The notes: generated from the sequence alone by a model not told the origin. Positions 1 through 6,677 are shown, counted from the first letter of the stretch. The stretch: DNA of 28,059 nt from DASVEE01 sp036399695 (GCA_036399695.1 DASWMP010000032.1:1-28059); one strand, 5' to 3'. Made by a program: numbers and translations.

Positions 1-398
1 CGGAGGACGAGCTGCGCACGCTGCTGGAAGGCGTGTCCGCCGCCAACCTGATCCGCCGTCACCGCCTCGGCGTGACGGTGCTTCAGGCGTACAGCATCTC
101 CCGGCAGCTCGTCCGCACCGCGTGCGAAAGCACGCCTGGCCTTCCGGGGATCAGGACTCCGTCGTGGTGGTGGCCACCGGCTTCGGGGCCGGCGGGGCAA
201 CTTCGACGCGCTTGCGGCGGCCGAGTTTGTTCAGGCGGCGCATCGTGTCGACGTGCGGGAGCAGGTCGGCGAAATTCTCGGTGCGGACGAGCTGCCGGGA
301 GATGCTGTACGCTTGGAGCACCGTCACGCCGAGGCGGTGACGGCGAATCAGGTTGGCGGCGGACACGCCTTCCAGCAGCGTGCGCAGCTCGTCCTCCG
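1..398. repeat. Diverged inverted repeat, arms 1-120 and 279-398
   Basis: Positions 1-120 match the reverse complement of 279-398 with three mismatches (positions 53, 83 and 86), and the match stops abruptly at 120. Read as protein, the left arm repeats an internal piece of the minus-strand gene at 151-690. All three differences fall in third codon positions and are synonymous (Ile, Leu, Gln). The left arm runs off the window edge, so its full extent is unknown. It may be a truncated inverted paralogue, or a fold-back chimera at a contig end joining two strain variants. Confidence 0.9.
120..135. other. 6-bp stem hairpin with GAAA loop at repeat boundary
   Basis: GCGTGC-GAAA-GCACGC forms a perfect 6-bp stem exactly where the left inverted-repeat arm ends, and 15 bp beyond the stop codon of the minus-strand gene at 151. 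It could help terminate that gene, but there is no T-run on either side. Its place at the duplication boundary may instead reflect how the rearrangement or chimera formed. Confidence 0.5.
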
Positions 399-690
399 CG
401 ACACGCCAGCGGATCACTTCCGCCCGTTCCTGGGTCAGGTCGTCGCCAGTTCGCCCCAGCGCCGAGGAGATGGCGGAGGAGGCAGCGACGGCACTGATGC
501 CTGCCTGCACGAGGCTGTCGTCGACGTTCGCGCTCCGGTGCAGGCCCACGGACTGCGGCACCGCGAGCGGCGCGAAACCCGGTACGTGCTGACGCAACGC
601 ACGCACCTGCTCGGTGAATTGTTCGGGCGTGAGCGTGGCGACGTTGTCCGGGATGATGACGGCGGTATTCGAATTGGATGAGATGGTCAT
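151..690 (-). CDS. Hypothetical protein, 179 aa, family not recognised
   Basis: I do not recognise this family. The start at 690 gives MTISSNSNTAV; the frame stays open upstream to 855, but that part is arginine-rich and reads like non-coding sequence. Residues from about 55 on look helical: a small Ala/Ser-rich stretch (AGISAVAASSAISSA), then a charged helix-rich segment, then a basic tail (RRLNKLGRRKR) and a Pro/Ala/Thr end. No signal peptide, clear membrane segment or catalytic motif is visible. A fragment of a paralogue in opposite orientation lies at 1-120 and differs only at synonymous positions, which supports this being a real coding sequence. No Shine-Dalgarno sequence is evident before the start. 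Confidence 0.6.
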   Translation of the reverse strand: MTISSNSNTAVIIPDNVATLTPEQFTEQVRALRQHVPGFAPLAVPQSVGLHRSANVDDSLVQAGISAVAASSAISSALGRTGDDLTQERAEVIRWRVAEDELRTLLEGVSAANLIRRHRLGVTVLQAYSISRQLVRTENFADLLPHVDTMRRLNKLGRRKRVEVAPPAPKPVATTTTES

Positions 691-1095
691 GGTGTGAGGT
701 CCAGTGGGCGCGCCCGTTTTTCGGTGCGAGCCCGGTCTCCGAACGGCCATGGCGGTCAGGCCGATGGCCGTCCGGTGGATCCGCCGGCGACGCGCCGCCG
801 GATCCCGGTTCAACAACCCCGAGGTCGCGAGCCTCGGGAGCCTCTGACGACACACGTCACGCGTTGACGGATGCCGGACTCCTGGGGTGTTGACGGGTGG
901 AGGAGCTCAGCTCTACTCCGGCGCGCGGTCGGCCATTACACAAGCACTTCCGCACTACTCGCCCGCGACCGGTCTGGTGCTGCCACCATGTCGCGACGCT
1001 CGGGTGATCGGCGCCATTGCACAAGCACCGCCTCTGCGTTGAGATCAATTTAGGTCCGCGGCCAACCGAAGTCAAGCATGACTTCCGACGGCACC
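691..1095. other. Non-coding stretch with a 16-bp direct repeat pair
   Basis: No convincing gene is present. Two copies of a 16-mer (gccattRcacaagcac) lie at 932-947 and 1013-1028, 81 bp apart, with one mismatch. They sit upstream of the minus-strand gene that starts at 690, so they might be regulator sites, but nothing else supports that. Short open frames here have no coding features. Confidence 0.4.
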
Positions 1096-1380
1096 TTCAT
1101 TTTGAGGTGCCGACCTCGGTCGTCGAGGGCCGATCCTTCAATTTGACGGTCCTGAGCTTCATTTTGAAGGTCCGGCCCGCCAATTTGACGGCCTCCGGCT
1201 TCATTTTGAAGGTCCGGGGCGTCAATTTGACGGATGACAGCTTCAATTTGAAGGAGCCGACCTTCAATTTGAAGGTGCCGGGCGTCATTTTGAAGGCGGG
1301 GGGCTTCATTTTGAAGGTGGCGCCTTCAACGTTCAGGGTCAGACCTTTCTTTTGAGCCCCCGGAACCTCAAAACGAAGGC
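1096..1380. repeat. Phased 21-bp tandem array with TTCA-N3-TGAA dyad core
   Basis: Units containing (T/G)TCA(A/T)TTTGA(A/C)GG start at 1137, 1158, 1179, 1200, 1221, 1242, 1263, 1284 and 1305, which is nine copies spaced exactly 21 bp. Weaker copies follow near 1325, 1347 and 1367, and another lies at 1096, two periods before the first with one base missing. The core is a near-palindrome (TTCA...TGAA), while the other half of each unit is GC-rich and variable. A 21-bp period equals two helical turns, so all cores face the same side of the DNA. Both strands stay open in one frame across the array, giving heptad peptides such as FKMKPPA and FKLKVGS. Conservation of the AT core suggests a DNA-level role, but a repetitive peptide cannot be excluded. 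Confidence 0.9.
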
Positions 1381-1416
1381 CTGACCCCTCCGGTTGGGAG
1401 GGATCCCGCACGGAAA

Positions 1417-1512
1417 CGATGGGACCTATGGACCGATGGGACTTATGGGACCAATGGGAAGCTCAGCGGAGCCATAGGTCCCATCGGTCCCATCTGTCCA
1501 TAGGTCCCATCG
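1417..1512. terminator. Palindrome of 9-bp ATGGGACNN units, copy 1
   Basis: The left arm (from 1417) is a row of ATGGGAC cores separated by two variable bases. The right arm (about 1473-1512) is its reverse complement, around a short loop near gctcagcggagc. The outermost 17 bases of each arm pair perfectly, and inner mismatches fall mainly in the two variable bases. It ends one base before the stop codon of the threonine-aldolase gene, so it may act as a 3'-end hairpin. The same design recurs at 11726, 13899 and 19151. Confidence 0.75.
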
Positions 1513-2592
1513 TCACCCACCCACGAGCTGCCGCACGACCTCCGCGAGCTCCTCAGCGGTGAACTCGAGCGTCGCGTCCCCTACCGTGAGCTCCACCACG
1601 CGTATCGCCGGGTTGTCGGCGGCGTTCGTGCGGGGCCAGGTGAAAATCCCCTGCTCCTGCGCGATGCGCACGGCGGCGGCGCGGAAGGCGCGGTCCTCCA
1701 CCCGGAGGTGCAGGTGCATCAGCGGCGTCTGCGGGGGGTCCGGGACGACCTCCACGTTCGGGACGCGGCGCAGCTCGCGGGCGATGGCGCGGGCGTGCTC
1801 GTCGTACTGCTTCATCAGCGGCAGGCGCTTCCGGAGCGCGGCCAGTCCCGAGGCGGCGTTGGGCCACATCCCGAACAGCGTGCCGCCGTGGCGTTTCCGC
1901 CACGCCCTGGCCTCGGCGATCACGTCCTCCTCCCCCGCCAGGCAGCAGCCGGAGAGACCGCCCAGTCCTTTATACAGAGAGACGTAGACGGTATCGAACA
2001 ACGCCGAGATCCCGGCCGGCGTCCGCTCGTAATACGGCGTGCACTCCCAGAGCCGTGCGCCGTCGAGGTGCACGGCTGCTCCGCTCTCGCGGGCGTACGC
2101 CACCTGCGCTTCCAGGTCACTCCACGACGGCAGCCGTCCGCCGATCTCACGCTGCGGCAGTTCGAAGACGACCGCGGCGAGCCGCTCCCGCACGCCGCGC
2201 AGATCGTCGAGCGTGAGCAGCCCCCGTGGATCGCCGATCTTCACGCCGATCAGGTCGTGCAGTCGCTGGTAGGCCTTGTCCTCGTGCAGCTCGAGGTGGC
2301 AGGTCGGATGAAAGGCGATGGCCCGCGTGCCGCGGCGGTCCGCATGGATTCGCAGGACGCTCTGCTGCGCCATCGTGCCGCTGGGCATGAAGACGGCCGC
2401 AGGCTTGCCGAGCACCGTGCGCATCTCGGTTTCGAGCGCTTCGACGGCGCCGCCGGCGCCGTAGCGGTCCATGCCAAGGTCCGTCGGAATCTCGGCGAGC
2501 AGCTCGGCGGCGGTCCGGTAGCCGTGCCAGTGCAGCGCGCGCGTACAGGTGGAGCGGTAGGGCTCGAGGTCGAGAGGATCGCGTTCAGTCAT
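1513..2592 (-). CDS. Threonine aldolase / beta-eliminating lyase family protein
   Basis: This 359-residue protein belongs to the PLP-dependent fold-type I threonine aldolase (beta-eliminating lyase) family, which splits beta-hydroxy amino acids such as L-threonine into glycine and an aldehyde. Visible family motifs are MPSGTMAQQ near residue 69 (cofactor phosphate region), HLDGARLWE (the Asp that contacts the PLP ring nitrogen), and SLYKGLGGLSG, whose Lys should form the Schiff base. The length is normal for the family. ATG at 2592 is preceded on its strand by TATCCT and 7 nt, a leaderless-type arrangement. The start codon overlaps the left copy of a 20-bp direct repeat. Before the adjacent cassette arrived, this gene probably followed the YihY gene directly. 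Exact substrate is uncertain. Confidence 0.88.
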   Translation of the reverse strand: MTERDPLDLEPYRSTCTRALHWHGYRTAAELLAEIPTDLGMDRYGAGGAVEALETEMRTVLGKPAAVFMPSGTMAQQSVLRIHADRRGTRAIAFHPTCHLELHEDKAYQRLHDLIGVKIGDPRGLLTLDDLRGVRERLAAVVFELPQREIGGRLPSWSDLEAQVAYARESGAAVHLDGARLWECTPYYERTPAGISALFDTVYVSLYKGLGGLSGCCLAGEEDVIAEARAWRKRHGGTLFGMWPNAASGLAALRKRLPLMKQYDEHARAIARELRRVPNVEVVPDPPQTPLMHLHLRVEDRAFRAAAVRIAQEQGIFTWPRTNAADNPAIRVVELTVGDATLEFTAEELAEVVRQLVGG

Positions 2593-2611
2593 CGCGGCGA
2601 GGATAGCCGTT
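2592..2611. repeat. 20-bp direct repeat, left copy (flanks TA cassette)
   Basis: tcgcggcgaggatagccgtt occurs here and again, identical, at 3202-3221. This copy overlaps the threonine-aldolase start codon and carries its putative -10 box (TATCCT on the minus strand, 2605-2600). Together the copies bracket the toxin-antitoxin pair. Confidence 0.95.
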
Positions 2612-2646
2612 TCAGACGCTGCGAATCTGAGCGAGATCGAAAACGT

Positions 2647-2939
2647 TCAACGCCGGCGCCGCCAGTATCCCGGGCGCCGGCTCTGGTGCGCGATGGCGGT
2701 AACGAATACCTCGTCCTCCCGAACGCGATAGAGGATGGTGTAGGGAAACCGATCCAGGACGAAGCGCCGCTCACCGCGCGCGCCGAATGGATACTTCTGC
2801 GGGGTCGTTAGAATGTGGCCCATTGCGCGATCGATCTCCAGCGCAAATGCCTGCGCCGCAACTCGCTCCGCGCCTCGTACCAGTCGCGAGCTTCGGTCAG
2901 CTCCGCACTCGCTTCGACATGGAACCGAAGCTTTTTCAT
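2647..2939 (-). pseudogene. RelE/ParE-type toxin, frameshifted
   Basis: The N-terminal part (MKKLRFHVEASAELTEARDW, then YEARSE) begins at ATG 2939. It overlaps the antitoxin stop in an ATGA, as expected for a ParE/RelE-family mRNA interferase or gyrase poison. The rest (QAFALEIDRAMGHI, FPYTILYRV, VFVTAIAHQSRRPGYW) lies in another frame and ends at 2647. The distance from ATG to stop is 293 bp, not a multiple of three. The join falls near 2858-2870, where the DNA reads cggagcgagtt. One extra gcga tetramer there would give RSERVAAQAFALEID, the normal family pattern, and a 98-residue protein. The toxin is probably inactivated by loss of one tetramer, unless this is a sequencing error. Confidence 0.75.
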
Positions 2940-3166
2940 CCACGCCGGAAGAGCTTGGCCCGGACCTCGTCCCACGGAATCGTGGCGGCGGCACCGGATT
3001 CGATCTCACGCCATCTCCGCTCCGCTTCATTGGCCCAAAGCTCCTCCACATCCGGATCCGGGAGCGGAGATTCGAGGCTCTCGATGAGCAGGCCCGCCAG
3101 CGTTGCGCGGTCACTGTCCGGCAACGCGAAGACCTCTCTGAAAACCTCTTTCAGATCACGAGCCAT
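2936..3166 (-). CDS. Addiction-module antitoxin, Unstab_antitox (PF09720) type
   Basis: This 76-residue acidic protein has the typical pattern of the putative addiction-module component family: LPDSDRATLAGLLIESLE near the N-terminus, then PDVEELWANEAERRWREIES and IPWDEVRAKL near the end. Such antitoxins bind and neutralise ParE/RelE-like toxins encoded just downstream, and the next frame starts inside this stop codon (ATGA). TAGAAT ends 6 nt before the ATG, so the transcript is probably leaderless. The antitoxin looks intact although its toxin is frameshifted. That is a viable combination, because a lone antitoxin is harmless. Confidence 0.88.
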   Translation of the reverse strand: MARDLKEVFREVFALPDSDRATLAGLLIESLESPLPDPDVEELWANEAERRWREIESGAAATIPWDEVRAKLFRRG

Positions 3167-3178
3167 GGCTACATTCTA
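3167..3178 (-). promoter_or_regulatory. Putative leaderless promoter -10 (TAGAAT) of the antitoxin
   Basis: On the minus strand TAGAAT (3178-3173) is followed by 6 nt and then ATG at 3166. No clear -35 box is visible. Transcription would start at or next to the start codon. Confidence 0.5.
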
Positions 3179-3201
3179 CCGTGAGTCCGGATGGCCCTCC
3201 C

Positions 3202-3221
3202 TCGCGGCGAGGATAGCCGTT
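3202..3221. repeat. 20-bp direct repeat, right copy (flanks TA cassette)
   Basis: Identical to 2592-2611. Its last base is the first base (plus-strand order) of the YihY stop codon at 3221-3223. Removing one copy and the 590 bp between would leave YihY and the threonine-aldolase gene about 18 bp apart on the same strand. Confidence 0.95.
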
Positions 3222-4648
3222 CACACGGTCTTCCGATCCTCGGCACGCGCCGCGCGCGGCGAATAGAGCTCGCGGACCATCCGTCCGATGGAAATGCGCT
3301 CGAGAGCCTGGGCGGTGCAGGCGTTCATGCTGTCGAACAGCACGCCGATGGCGGTGCGCTCGTCGTCCTCGGGGCCGATGTCCGGGAGGACGCGCTGAAC
3401 GCCTTCCATCTGGATCACGACCTCCTCGATGCTGATGCGGTCCGGATCGCAGGCCGGCACGTAGCCGAGCCAGTCGGCGCCGGTGCCGACGACGAGGCGG
3501 GCGTCTTCGAGGCGCCGGAGGATGCGCAGCATCTGCGAATCGGTCGTGCCGAACTGCTCGGCCAGACGGTACGAGGACGGCGCTGCTTCCCGCCGGTCGA
3601 AACGGCGTCCGATCTCGATGAGCGCGCGCAGGGCGAAGTAGAGGTCGAAGCGGGGCTCGTCGGCGACCTGCTGTTCGGTGGCGCGGAGGACGCCGTAGAG
3701 GTTCTGCCAGACGTAGCTGATCTCTACCCCGAGGAGAATCACGACCCACATAACCTCAATGGCGCCGAGGAAGATGATGGCCAACCCCACGGTGCCATAG
3801 ATGATGTTGAAGCGGCCGCTCATGAGGAACTCGGCGTAGATGCCGAAGCCGTAGCGCACGGCGGTGAAGAGCAGCGTCGTCACGAGCGCCCCGACGGCGG
3901 CGGCGGGCAGGCGCACGCGCGTCGACGGCACGAGCCAGAACAGCATCGTGAAGGCGATGAACAGGACGAAGACGGGGAAGAGGACGAAGATGAACTCGTA
4001 GCGGAAGACGACCTGCAGGTAGCGGTTCCGCTCGAGCATCCGGGTGGTGGTGAGGGAGAGGGCCATGAGCAGCGGCCCCCAGAAGAAGAGCATCGTGAAG
4101 GCGATGATCTTCTGCCGGTAGCCGCGCGCGCTGCGCACCTTCCAGATCTGATTGATCGTCCCTTCGACGGCCAGGAAGAGCCGGAAGGCGATGAACATGA
4201 AGACGACGGCGCCGATGGCCGACGCGGTGGAGGCGTTCTGGACGAACCGCGACAGGTGTGCCGTGACCTGCGGCGAGTTGTACGGAATGATGGTGTTGAG
4301 GATGACGTCGATCTGGCTGTTGAAGTTGGGGAAGATCTTCGCCAGGTAGCTCTGGATGTAATAGACGAAGGCGACGCAGAGCGGGATGAGGGAAAGCAGC
4401 GTGGTGTAAGCCAGCGACGCGGCCCGGCTCGTCCCCTCGATGTTCCAGAACTCCCGCACGAGCTCCCGCAGGAACAGAAAGAACTCGACGATGAGCGCCC
4501 GCGCCTTCTTGTTCCCGAACCCGTGCCGCCGATAGACGAGAACCGCCGGATCGGTCAGCCACGACCAGGTGACGTCACGCAGGTATTTCAGCCGTACAGC
4601 CCAACGTTCGCGCCAGCTCGGCGGGCGCTCCGGGACGGAGTCAGACAT
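3221..4648 (-). CDS. YihY/BrkB family membrane protein with C-terminal winged helix
   Basis: This 475-residue protein is of the YihY/virulence factor BrkB family (formerly misnamed ribonuclease BN), inner-membrane proteins of unclear, possibly transport-related function. After a basic cytosolic N-terminus, the family core starts at about residue 75 (EGTSRAASLAYTTLLSLIPL). About six membrane spans follow, including FIFVLFPVFVLFIAF and VMWVVILLGVEISYVW. The C-terminal 140 residues are soluble and contain a winged-helix-like segment (YRLAEQFGTTDSQMLRILRR, then LEDARLVVG) resembling Rrf2/MarR-type folds. A shorter paralogue without this domain is at 11840-12964. Minus-strand GATAAT lies 11 nt before the ATG. 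Confidence 0.88.
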   Translation of the reverse strand: MSDSVPERPPSWRERWAVRLKYLRDVTWSWLTDPAVLVYRRHGFGNKKARALIVEFFLFLRELVREFWNIEGTSRAASLAYTTLLSLIPLCVAFVYYIQSYLAKIFPNFNSQIDVILNTIIPYNSPQVTAHLSRFVQNASTASAIGAVVFMFIAFRLFLAVEGTINQIWKVRSARGYRQKIIAFTMLFFWGPLLMALSLTTTRMLERNRYLQVVFRYEFIFVLFPVFVLFIAFTMLFWLVPSTRVRLPAAAVGALVTTLLFTAVRYGFGIYAEFLMSGRFNIIYGTVGLAIIFLGAIEVMWVVILLGVEISYVWQNLYGVLRATEQQVADEPRFDLYFALRALIEIGRRFDRREAAPSSYRLAEQFGTTDSQMLRILRRLEDARLVVGTGADWLGYVPACDPDRISIEEVVIQMEGVQRVLPDIGPEDDERTAIGVLFDSMNACTAQALERISIGRMVRELYSPRAARAEDRKTV

Positions 4649-4665
4649 TGTTGAGGGCGATTATC
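4649..4665 (-). promoter_or_regulatory. Putative short-leader promoter -10 (GATAAT) of the YihY gene
   Basis: GATAAT at 4665-4660 on the minus strand is 11 nt from the ATG at 4648, which would give a leader of about 4 nt. No recognisable -35 and no Shine-Dalgarno sequence are present. Confidence 0.45.
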
Positions 4666-4682
4666 GCAAGAAAGGGCCCAGG

Positions 4683-4866
4683 CGAAGGGCTCGGGGCTCT
4701 GGGGTCGGGGCTCGGTTGGGGGTCGGACCCGAGGCTGAGGGGGCCGTGCCGCAGGATCCCTGATCCCCCGATCCCGGGGCGGGGGCAAAGGGCCGGCGCT
4801 GCCGCTGGTCTCAGGGCGTGCGCTGCACGGCCCTCCAGACCTCGGGTCTGACCCCAACCGAGCCCT
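4683..4866. repeat. 7-bp-unit repeat palindrome, GGGCTCG type
   Basis: The left part reads as heptamers GGGCTCG, GGGCTCT, GGGGTCG, GGGCTCG, GTTGGGG followed by a GTCGGACCCGAGG edge. The right part (about 4838-4866) is the reverse complement of the same order (GGGCCCA, GGGCTCG, GTTGGGG, then CCCGAGG). The arms are separated by about 100 bp containing further GC-rich sequence. It occupies the gap between divergent genes, so it is not simply a terminator. Confidence 0.6.
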
Positions 4867-4886
4867 GGGCCCCGATCGCTTCATTG

Positions 4887-4892
4887 CATAAT
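4887..4892 (+). promoter_or_regulatory. Putative -10 (CATAAT) of the DUF4112-cls operon
   Basis: CATAAT overlaps the first possible ATG (4891) and lies 10 nt before the second ATG (4903). If this is the real -10, translation should start at 4903 on a nearly leaderless message. Confidence 0.4.
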
Positions 4893-5418
4893 GCCCATCG
4901 CGATGCCGCCACAAGTCCACATCCCCGAAGTCATCGAGCCCGATTCCAAACTGCCGCCCGATCTCGTCGCGTTGCGGCGGTTTGCGCGGTTCATGGACGA
5001 GGCGTTTCAGATTCCCGGGACCCGTTTCCGGGCGGGCTTCGACGCCATTCTCGGGTTGATTCCGGGCGTCGGGGACGTGATTGGAGGGGCGCTGTCGGCG
5101 TGGATCGTCATCGGGGCGATCCGGCACCGGGTGCCGGCGCGGATCGTGGCCCGGATGGTGTTGAACATCGTCGTCGATCTCGTGTTCGGGGCCATTCCGC
5201 TGGCGGGGGACGTCTTCGACTTTCTGTTCGAAGAGAACATGAAGAACATGCGGCTGCTCGAACAGCACCGCAACCGGATCAAGCCGCCGCGCTCCGCGGG
5301 CGAGATGACGCTCGTCGGGATCGTGGTGATGACGGCGATCGTTGGGCTGGCGATCGGCATCGTCGCCGCGACGATCGCGCTCGTCGTCTGGCTGCTGCGG
5401 GACGTGCCGTGGGTCTGA
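4891..5418 (+). CDS. DUF4112 domain-containing membrane protein
   Basis: This 175-residue protein (171 if ATG 4903 is used, which the nearby -10 box favours) matches the DUF4112 pattern. After a soluble N-terminus it has LRRFARFMDEAFQIPGTRFR, then the Gly/Pro-rich segment LGLIPGVGDVIGG. A second similar motif (GAIPLAGDVFDFLFEENMKN) comes before the hydrophobic C-terminal span (VVMTAIVGLAIGIVAA...). The function of this family is unknown. It overlaps the following PLD-family gene by 10 bp and so is probably translated together with it, which points loosely to a membrane or lipid role. Confidence 0.85.
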   Translation: MPIAMPPQVHIPEVIEPDSKLPPDLVALRRFARFMDEAFQIPGTRFRAGFDAILGLIPGVGDVIGGALSAWIVIGAIRHRVPARIVARMVLNIVVDLVFGAIPLAGDVFDFLFEENMKNMRLLEQHRNRIKPPRSAGEMTLVGIVVMTAIVGLAIGIVAATIALVVWLLRDVPWV

Positions 5419-6671
5419 TCTTCCGCCGGCGCAAAGGACCGCGTTACCCGGGCCGCACGCCGCTGCCGATCGTCCGCCGGCGCCTGCCGATGCGCTATCA
5501 CATGCGCCATCAGTTCGGCGTGCGCGACGTGGCGTTCCTGCAGACCATGCACGCGCTGACCGGCGCGCCGATGTCCTCCGGCAACAAGGTGGAGATACTG
5601 CGCAACGGCGTGCAGTTCTTCCCCTCGATGATCTCCGCGATCCGCGGCGCGAAGAAGACGATCAACCTGGAGTTCTACATCTACTGGGACGGCGAGATCG
5701 GACGCACGTTCGCCGAAGCGCTGGCCGAGCGCGCCCGCGCCGGCGTGCACGTCAAGGTGATCCTCGACGCGGTCGGCTCGGCCGACATGTCGGGGGACCT
5801 CATCGAGTTCATGCAGCGCAACGGGATCGACATCGAGTGGTATCACCCGCTGCGGTGGTACACGATCTCCCGCGTCAACCATCGCACGCACCGGAAGCTG
5901 CTGATTGTGGACGGCGAGGTCGGTTTCTCCGGCGGCGTCGGCATCGCCGACACCTGGCTCGGTGACGCGGACTCGGAAGATCACTGGCGCGAGACGGTGG
6001 TGCGCGTGGAAGGCCCGGTCGTGACGCAGATGCAGTTCGCGTTCATGGACAACTGGGTGAAGAGCCGCGGCGAGCTGCTGACCGGCCTCGATTACTTCCC
6101 GCAGGTGGAGCCGCGCGGCGACCACGTGACGCAGGTGCTGAAGTCGTCGCCGTCGGAAGGCAGCTCGACGGTGAAGCTGCTGTACATCATCTCGATCGTC
6201 AGCGCCACGAAATCGATCTATATCGCGAACGCCTATTTCGTCCCGGACAAGGACACGATCCGCGCGCTCGAAGGGGCCATCCGCCGCGGGGTGGACGTGC
6301 GGGTGATCGTGCCCGGCGAGTTCACGGACGTGCCGATCGTCCGCCAGGCCAGCCGCTATTACTACGCGCTGCTGCTCCGCCGCGGCATCCGCATCTTCGA
6401 GTATCAGCCGACGATGATGCACGCGAAGACGATGGTGGTCGACGGGGTCTGGACGACCGTCGGCAGCTCGAATTTCGACGACCGCTCGTTCCGCCTGAAC
6501 GACGAAGTGAACGTGAACATCTACGACGAAGGCATCGCCGCCCAGATGGAGCAGATGTTCTTCGAGGACCTGGCCCGCAGCCAGGAGATCACGAAGGGGC
6601 GATGGAAGCGGCGCGGTTGGTGGGACCGGGCCAAGGAGTGGTTTGCGGACTGGTTCAAGCCGCAGTTGTGA
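5409..6671 (+). CDS. Cardiolipin synthase-like phospholipase D family protein
   Basis: A GTG start at 5409, overlapping the upstream stop, gives about 420 residues; an ATG at 5490 is the alternative. The protein has two PLDc domains, each with an HKD motif: HRKLLIVDGEVGFSGG from about residue 161 and HAKTMVVDGVWTTVGSSN from about residue 338. The second is followed by FDDRSFRLNDEVN, characteristic of bacterial cardiolipin synthases, which condense phosphatidyl groups into cardiolipin at the inner membrane. The N-terminus lacks the two transmembrane segments of ClsA, so it is closer to the ClsB-like soluble or peripheral type. The partner DUF4112 protein might supply the membrane anchor; this is inference. 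Confidence 0.88.
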   Translation: MGLIFRRRKGPRYPGRTPLPIVRRRLPMRYHMRHQFGVRDVAFLQTMHALTGAPMSSGNKVEILRNGVQFFPSMISAIRGAKKTINLEFYIYWDGEIGRTFAEALAERARAGVHVKVILDAVGSADMSGDLIEFMQRNGIDIEWYHPLRWYTISRVNHRTHRKLLIVDGEVGFSGGVGIADTWLGDADSEDHWRETVVRVEGPVVTQMQFAFMDNWVKSRGELLTGLDYFPQVEPRGDHVTQVLKSSPSEGSSTVKLLYIISIVSATKSIYIANAYFVPDKDTIRALEGAIRRGVDVRVIVPGEFTDVPIVRQASRYYYALLLRRGIRIFEYQPTMMHAKTMVVDGVWTTVGSSNFDDRSFRLNDEVNVNIYDEGIAAQMEQMFFEDLARSQEITKGRWKRRGWWDRAKEWFADWFKPQL

Positions 6672-6677
6672 GCGCAG

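Noticed and set aside
857..1075. 72-residue Cys-containing frame with two RxCLCNG motifs
   Set aside because: The motif pair simply translates the 16-bp DNA repeat. The frame is otherwise Arg/Ser-rich and lacks start signals.
1096..1380. CRISPR array
   Set aside because: Units are 21 bp with no room for 30-bp spacers, the repeats are imperfect, and no cas genes are present.
1097..1411. 104-residue heptad-repeat protein on the minus strand
   Set aside because: Not annotated as a gene: the opposite strand is equally open with its own repeats, no ribosome-binding site or -10 box is evident, and the conserved part is the palindromic DNA core. Kept as a finding.
3202..3221. IS target-site duplication
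   Set aside because: Twenty bp is longer than usual for IS elements, and there is no transposase or terminal inverted repeat inside. The repeat pair itself is kept as a finding without naming a mechanism.
3191..4654. 487-codon open frame on the plus strand
   Set aside because: It is antisense to the YihY gene, and its acidic low-complexity translation resembles no family.
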